A stretch of DNA of 51,809 nucleotides from positions 1 to 51,809 of the forward strand of contig DATGLL010000213.1 in the NCBI GenBank assembly GCA_035294145.1. Reading direction: 5' to 3'. The notes below the pieces were generated by a model that did not search any database, was not told the origin of the DNA, and was given only the letters and a program-made list of their open reading frames with translations. Below are positions 49,459 through 51,809 of this stretch, piece by piece (the stretch's first letter is position 1; each line of letters starts with the position of its first letter). A program made the translations under genes and the position numbers. Origin of the DNA: CADDZO01 sp035294145 (GTDB lineage Bacteria > Chloroflexota > Dormibacteria > Dormibacterales > Dormibacteraceae).

Positions 49459-50307
49459 ATGGCACGGTCGGTCTGGCGGGGCACGATCGGGTTCGGGATG
49501 GTCACCATCCCGATCCGGCTCTACGTCGCGACCGAACCCCACACGACCTCGTTCCGTCAGCTCTGCCGGGAGCACCTGACCCCCGTCCAGCTCCGACGCT
49601 GGTGTCCCGGCGGCGACCACGAGGTCTCCTACGCCGACATCGTGCGCGGGTTCGAGGTCAGCCCGGACCGGTACGTGGTGGTGGAGGATTCTGAGCTGGA
49701 CCGCCTGCCCCTGGCCACGGCCCGCGCGATCGAGATCCAGGAGTTCGTCTCCGATCGTGGCATCGAGGGCGGCCTGTACTTCCGGTCCGCGTACTACACC
49801 GAGCCTGAGCCGGCCGGGCTCAAGGCGTACCGACTGCTGCTCCAGGCCCTGAGAGAGACCAACACCGCCGCGGTGGCCAAGATCGCCCTTCGGGAGCGGG
49901 AATACCTCTGCACCCTCCGTCCGGTCGACAACCTGCTGCTGCTCAACACCCTGTACTGGCCGGACGAGATCCGGCCCATCGAGGAGGTCCAGGGCCGGAC
50001 GGCCCAGGTCGAGGTCGACCCCCACGAGCTGCAGATGGCCAAGAACCTGGTGCAGAGCCTGGCCGAGGAGCGTTTCGACCCGGGACGGTACCGCGACCAG
50101 TACCACGAGGCCCTCATGCGGATGGTCGGGGCGAAGGTCGGGAGCGAGGGGGCGGCCGCGGCGCCCGAGATCGAGACCGCGTCAAGGGTGATGGATCTGA
50201 TGGAGGCCTTGCAGGCCTCCGTGAAGGCGGCCAAGCAGCAACGGGCGGAGCGCGGCCGTGCGACACGCAAGGCAGGTGGCCGTCGGAAAGCGGCGAGGGT
50301 GGGCTGA
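49459..50307 (+). CDS. ku: Ku protein (non-homologous end joining)
   Basis: A 282-aa bacterial Ku: RSVWRGTIGFGMVTIPIRLY at the N-terminus, the zinc-less core CREHLTPVQLRRWCPGG, and EIQEFVSDRGIEGGLYFRSAYYTEP typical of the beta-barrel that encircles DNA ends. A Lys/Arg-rich C-terminal tail (about 255-282) is typical of bacterial Ku DNA-binding extensions. It recruits the ligase encoded 111 nt downstream. No Shine-Dalgarno is seen; a TAACAT lies 10 nt before the ATG. Confidence 0.95.
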   Translation: MARSVWRGTIGFGMVTIPIRLYVATEPHTTSFRQLCREHLTPVQLRRWCPGGDHEVSYADIVRGFEVSPDRYVVVEDSELDRLPLATARAIEIQEFVSDRGIEGGLYFRSAYYTEPEPAGLKAYRLLLQALRETNTAAVAKIALREREYLCTLRPVDNLLLLNTLYWPDEIRPIEEVQGRTAQVEVDPHELQMAKNLVQSLAEERFDPGRYRDQYHEALMRMVGAKVGSEGAAAAPEIETASRVMDLMEALQASVKAAKQQRAERGRATRKAGGRRKAARVG

Positions 50308-50403
50308 CGTCACCTCTACCCTTGGGCCCCCCGGCCGTCCTCGAACGAGCGGGGAGCCCAGCGTTCCCCCCTTACGGACTAGCTGAGGAGGGGGCCGGCC
50401 GCC

Positions 50404-50409
50404 TACGCT
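50404..50409 (+). promoter_or_regulatory. -10 hexamer TACGCT before the DNA ligase gene
   Basis: TACGCT lies 9 nt before the ligase ATG and no Shine-Dalgarno intervenes. It may be a promoter giving a leaderless ligase mRNA, separate from ku. Confidence 0.35.
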
Positions 50410-50418
50410 TTCCGAGAC

Positions 50419-51456
50419 ATGGTCACCGACCACTTGGCCCTGGAGGTCAATCGCCTCCCAACCGCCATCAGGCCGATGTGGGCTGTGCCGGCCGTCGCGC
50501 CCTTCAGCTCCAGCGATTACCTCTTCGAGGTCAAGTGGGACGGATTGCGATGCCTGCTGTTCGTCGACCGCGAGGGCAGGATCCAGATCCAGGACCGGGC
50601 GCTGCGCGATGTTACCCCCATGGTGCCCGAGCTCTGGCGGGCCGGCACCCAGGTCCCTCCCGAGACCGTGCTCGACGGCGAGTTGGTGGCCACCGATGCC
50701 CAAGGGCGCCCCAACCGTCAGGCGCTTCGACGCCGGCTGGCAGGCGGCCCTGCCCTGCTACGGGCCATCCCTCTCACCTACCTCGCCTTTGATCTCCTGT
50801 ACCTCCACGGCCGTCCATTGCTCCGCCAACCGCTCCACCGCCGCCGGGAACGTCTGCTCCGCACGGTGACCACGGCCGCCAGCCTTGCCGTGCCCCCGCA
50901 CATCGAGGAGGACGGCCTGGAGTTCTTCGATGCTTGCCTGGAACGCGGCCTGGAGGGGGTGGTGGCCAAGCACCGGGACTCCATCTACGTCCCCGGACAG
51001 CACAGCCCCTTCTGGCTCAAGGTCGAGGCCGTCCGCCGCGACGACTTCGTGGTCATCGGCGCCACCCCGGGAGGACCGAGCCAGCCCTTCGGAGCCCTGC
51101 TCATCGCCTGCTACGAGGACGGCCGCCTTCAGCCGTGCGGATCGGTGGCGGGAGGCTTCGACGAGGAAACGGCCGAGGAGGTCGCCCGCCGGCTGACGGA
51201 GTTGGAGACCCCTACCTCCCCGCTCCAGCCCACTCCCGTGGTGACCGCCCCGGTCCGCTGGTGTCGACCGGAGCTGGTGGTCAGGATTCGCTACTCCGAG
51301 TGGTCGCCGGAGGGCACGCTCCGCTTCCCGATCTTCGATGGGCTGCGCCCAGAGGTCCACCCGACGGAGTGCGTCCGCACCCGGCCGCGGATGGTGATCT
51401 CAGGTCCCGCCAAACGCCCCAAGGCTGGCCCCGACCTGGCTCGCTTCCCGTTCTAA
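50419..51456 (+). CDS. ligD: ATP-dependent DNA ligase (LigD ligase-domain/LigC type)
   Basis: A 345-aa ligase with only the catalytic core and OB-fold. Motif I is EVKWDGLR with the adenylated lysine at about K39. Motif III is around VLDGELVA, IIIa TYLAFDLLYLHG, IV EGVVAKHRDS, V FWLKVE. The C-terminal OB-fold contains the VRIRYSEWSPEGTLRFPIF segment. Mycobacterial LigD also carries polymerase and nuclease domains; these are absent here and in the window. With Ku it forms a minimal NHEJ repair pair. The symbol is used for the ligase domain only. Confidence 0.9.
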   Translation: MVTDHLALEVNRLPTAIRPMWAVPAVAPFSSSDYLFEVKWDGLRCLLFVDREGRIQIQDRALRDVTPMVPELWRAGTQVPPETVLDGELVATDAQGRPNRQALRRRLAGGPALLRAIPLTYLAFDLLYLHGRPLLRQPLHRRRERLLRTVTTAASLAVPPHIEEDGLEFFDACLERGLEGVVAKHRDSIYVPGQHSPFWLKVEAVRRDDFVVIGATPGGPSQPFGALLIACYEDGRLQPCGSVAGGFDEETAEEVARRLTELETPTSPLQPTPVVTAPVRWCRPELVVRIRYSEWSPEGTLRFPIFDGLRPEVHPTECVRTRPRMVISGPAKRPKAGPDLARFPF

Positions 51457-51688
51457 GCGCCAACCCGCCGGCGTTCCCGCGGTGAGGCGCGCAAGCCGTC
51501 TGCTCCTCGTCGATGCCCCGCCCCGCCGGAGGCCGGGCACGGGTCCCCTCCGCTGACCGGCAGGCCGACCTGGGGCCCGGAGGGCCTGGCGAGGCGCCAT
51601 CGGCCCTCGGGCCTCGCCGGCGCCGAGATCGGGGAACCGACGGGGGGTTAACAACAGCTGACTCGCCCATACACTACAATCCACTTCC
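51457..51688. other. Gap between the ligase gene and the IS607-type recombinase gene
   Basis: About 230 nt. The first 180 nt are typical GC-rich host sequence with short inverted repeats. From about 51645 base composition shifts to AT-rich sequence that leads into the recombinase gene, so the left boundary of the mobile element may lie near the run of Gs at 51642-51647. I see no terminal repeats, and IS607 elements have none. Confidence 0.4.
51675..51680 (+). promoter_or_regulatory. -10 hexamer TACAAT of the recombinase gene
   Basis: TACAAT lies 8 nt before the ATG at 51689, in an AT-rich stretch. TTAACA at 51648-51653 resembles a -35 but the spacing is 21 nt. No Shine-Dalgarno is present. 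Confidence 0.45.
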
Positions 51689-51809
51689 ATGAACTTGAAG
51701 CAGTGGGCGCGCGAGCAAGGCATCCATCCCGTGACCGCCTACCGCTGGTTCCAGTCGGGCAAGCTCCCCGTCCCGGCCCGGCGAGTTGGTCACCTGATCT
51801 TGGTGGACG
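51689..51809 (+). CDS. tnpA: IS607-family serine recombinase (TnpA), N-terminal part, cut by the window edge
   Basis: Forty codons of an open frame starting MNLKQWAREQGIHPVTAYRW, followed by a segment ending in PARRVGHLILVD. This is the MerR-like helix-turn-helix that starts IS607-type serine transposases (typical form: LKEWAxxxGVxxxTAYRWFxxGxLPVPA). The catalytic serine domain, and often a downstream tnpB, would lie beyond position 51809. It marks an insertion next to the NHEJ genes. A MerR-type regulator is an alternative, but the VPARRVGHLILV segment favours IS607. Confidence 0.8.
   Translation, partial: MNLKQWAREQGIHPVTAYRWFQSGKLPVPARRVGHLILVD

Noticed and set aside
1..51809. rRNA genes, tRNAs, CRISPR arrays, U-tailed intrinsic terminators
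   Set aside because: Looked for by eye on both strands; no convincing example was seen. A covariance-model scan would be the proper test.

Overview
The window is about 52 kb of very GC-rich (roughly 70%) bacterial chromosome. Nearly all of it (positions 1-46,500) is one long run of minus-strand housekeeping genes; the last 5 kb is a mostly plus-strand accessory segment. Gene content and order (rpsB-tsf-pyrH-frr-uppS-cdsA-dxr-rseP-ispG-proS; rel-MBL-hisS-aspS; scpA-scpB-rluB-cmk/plsC; mltG-aroE-prepilin peptidase; a SigB/SigF sigma factor with an RsbW-like partner; DUF1292, DUF948 and YtxH proteins) fit a Terrabacteria-type lineage. A Chloroflexota/Dormibacterota-like or deep actinobacterial genome is my best guess. 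This rests on gene order and composition only, and no 16S gene is present.

Layout, read in the direction of transcription (right to left on the minus strand). (a) 46.5-43.9 kb: DUF2520 dehydrogenase-like protein, panB, panC (pantothenate). (b) 43.4-41.1 kb: topA. (c) 40.9-32.9 kb: translation, lipid-carrier and isoprenoid operon rpsB to ispG. (d) 32.6-31.1 kb: proS behind a 350-nt structured leader. (e) 31.0-25.05 kb: rel, an MBL hydrolase, hisS, aspS, then a structured spacer that may encode a small RNA. (f) 24.8 kb: small membrane protein. (g) 24.5-22.5 kb: stress cassette DUF948-YtxH-RsbW-like-SigB/F, preceded by a good SigF/SigB-type promoter. (h) 22.5-16.6 kb: alaS, an FtsA/PilM-like actin-fold protein, and a membrane-anchored baseplate-J-like protein. 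(i) 16.5-11.6 kb: ruvX, DUF1292, mltG, aroE, prepilin peptidase, PH-domain protein, aroB. (j) 11.5-0 kb: efp, Asp23, nusB, PAP2-like, tlyA, nadK, recN, scpA, scpB, rluB-like, a cmk-plsC fusion and an exonuclease-helicase that leaves the window. Many junctions are 4-nt ATGA/GTGA/TTGA overlaps, so large parts are translationally coupled.

The accessory end holds a secreted GH27 glycosidase with an inserted carbohydrate-binding-like domain, a lactonase-like MBL protein, a minimal NHEJ pair (Ku plus a stand-alone ATP-dependent ligase), and the first 40 codons of an IS607-type serine recombinase cut by the window edge.

Most interesting points: the PilM-like/baseplate-J-like envelope module with its odd spacer; a stress-sigma cassette whose anti-sigma ATPase looks catalytically degenerate and whose promoter matches the sigma it encodes; a structured, possibly 6S-like RNA downstream of aspS; and a recurring arrangement suggesting leaderless mRNAs (a -10 hexamer 7-12 nt before the start codon, no Shine-Dalgarno). 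I saw no rRNA, tRNA, CRISPR array or canonical U-tailed terminator.
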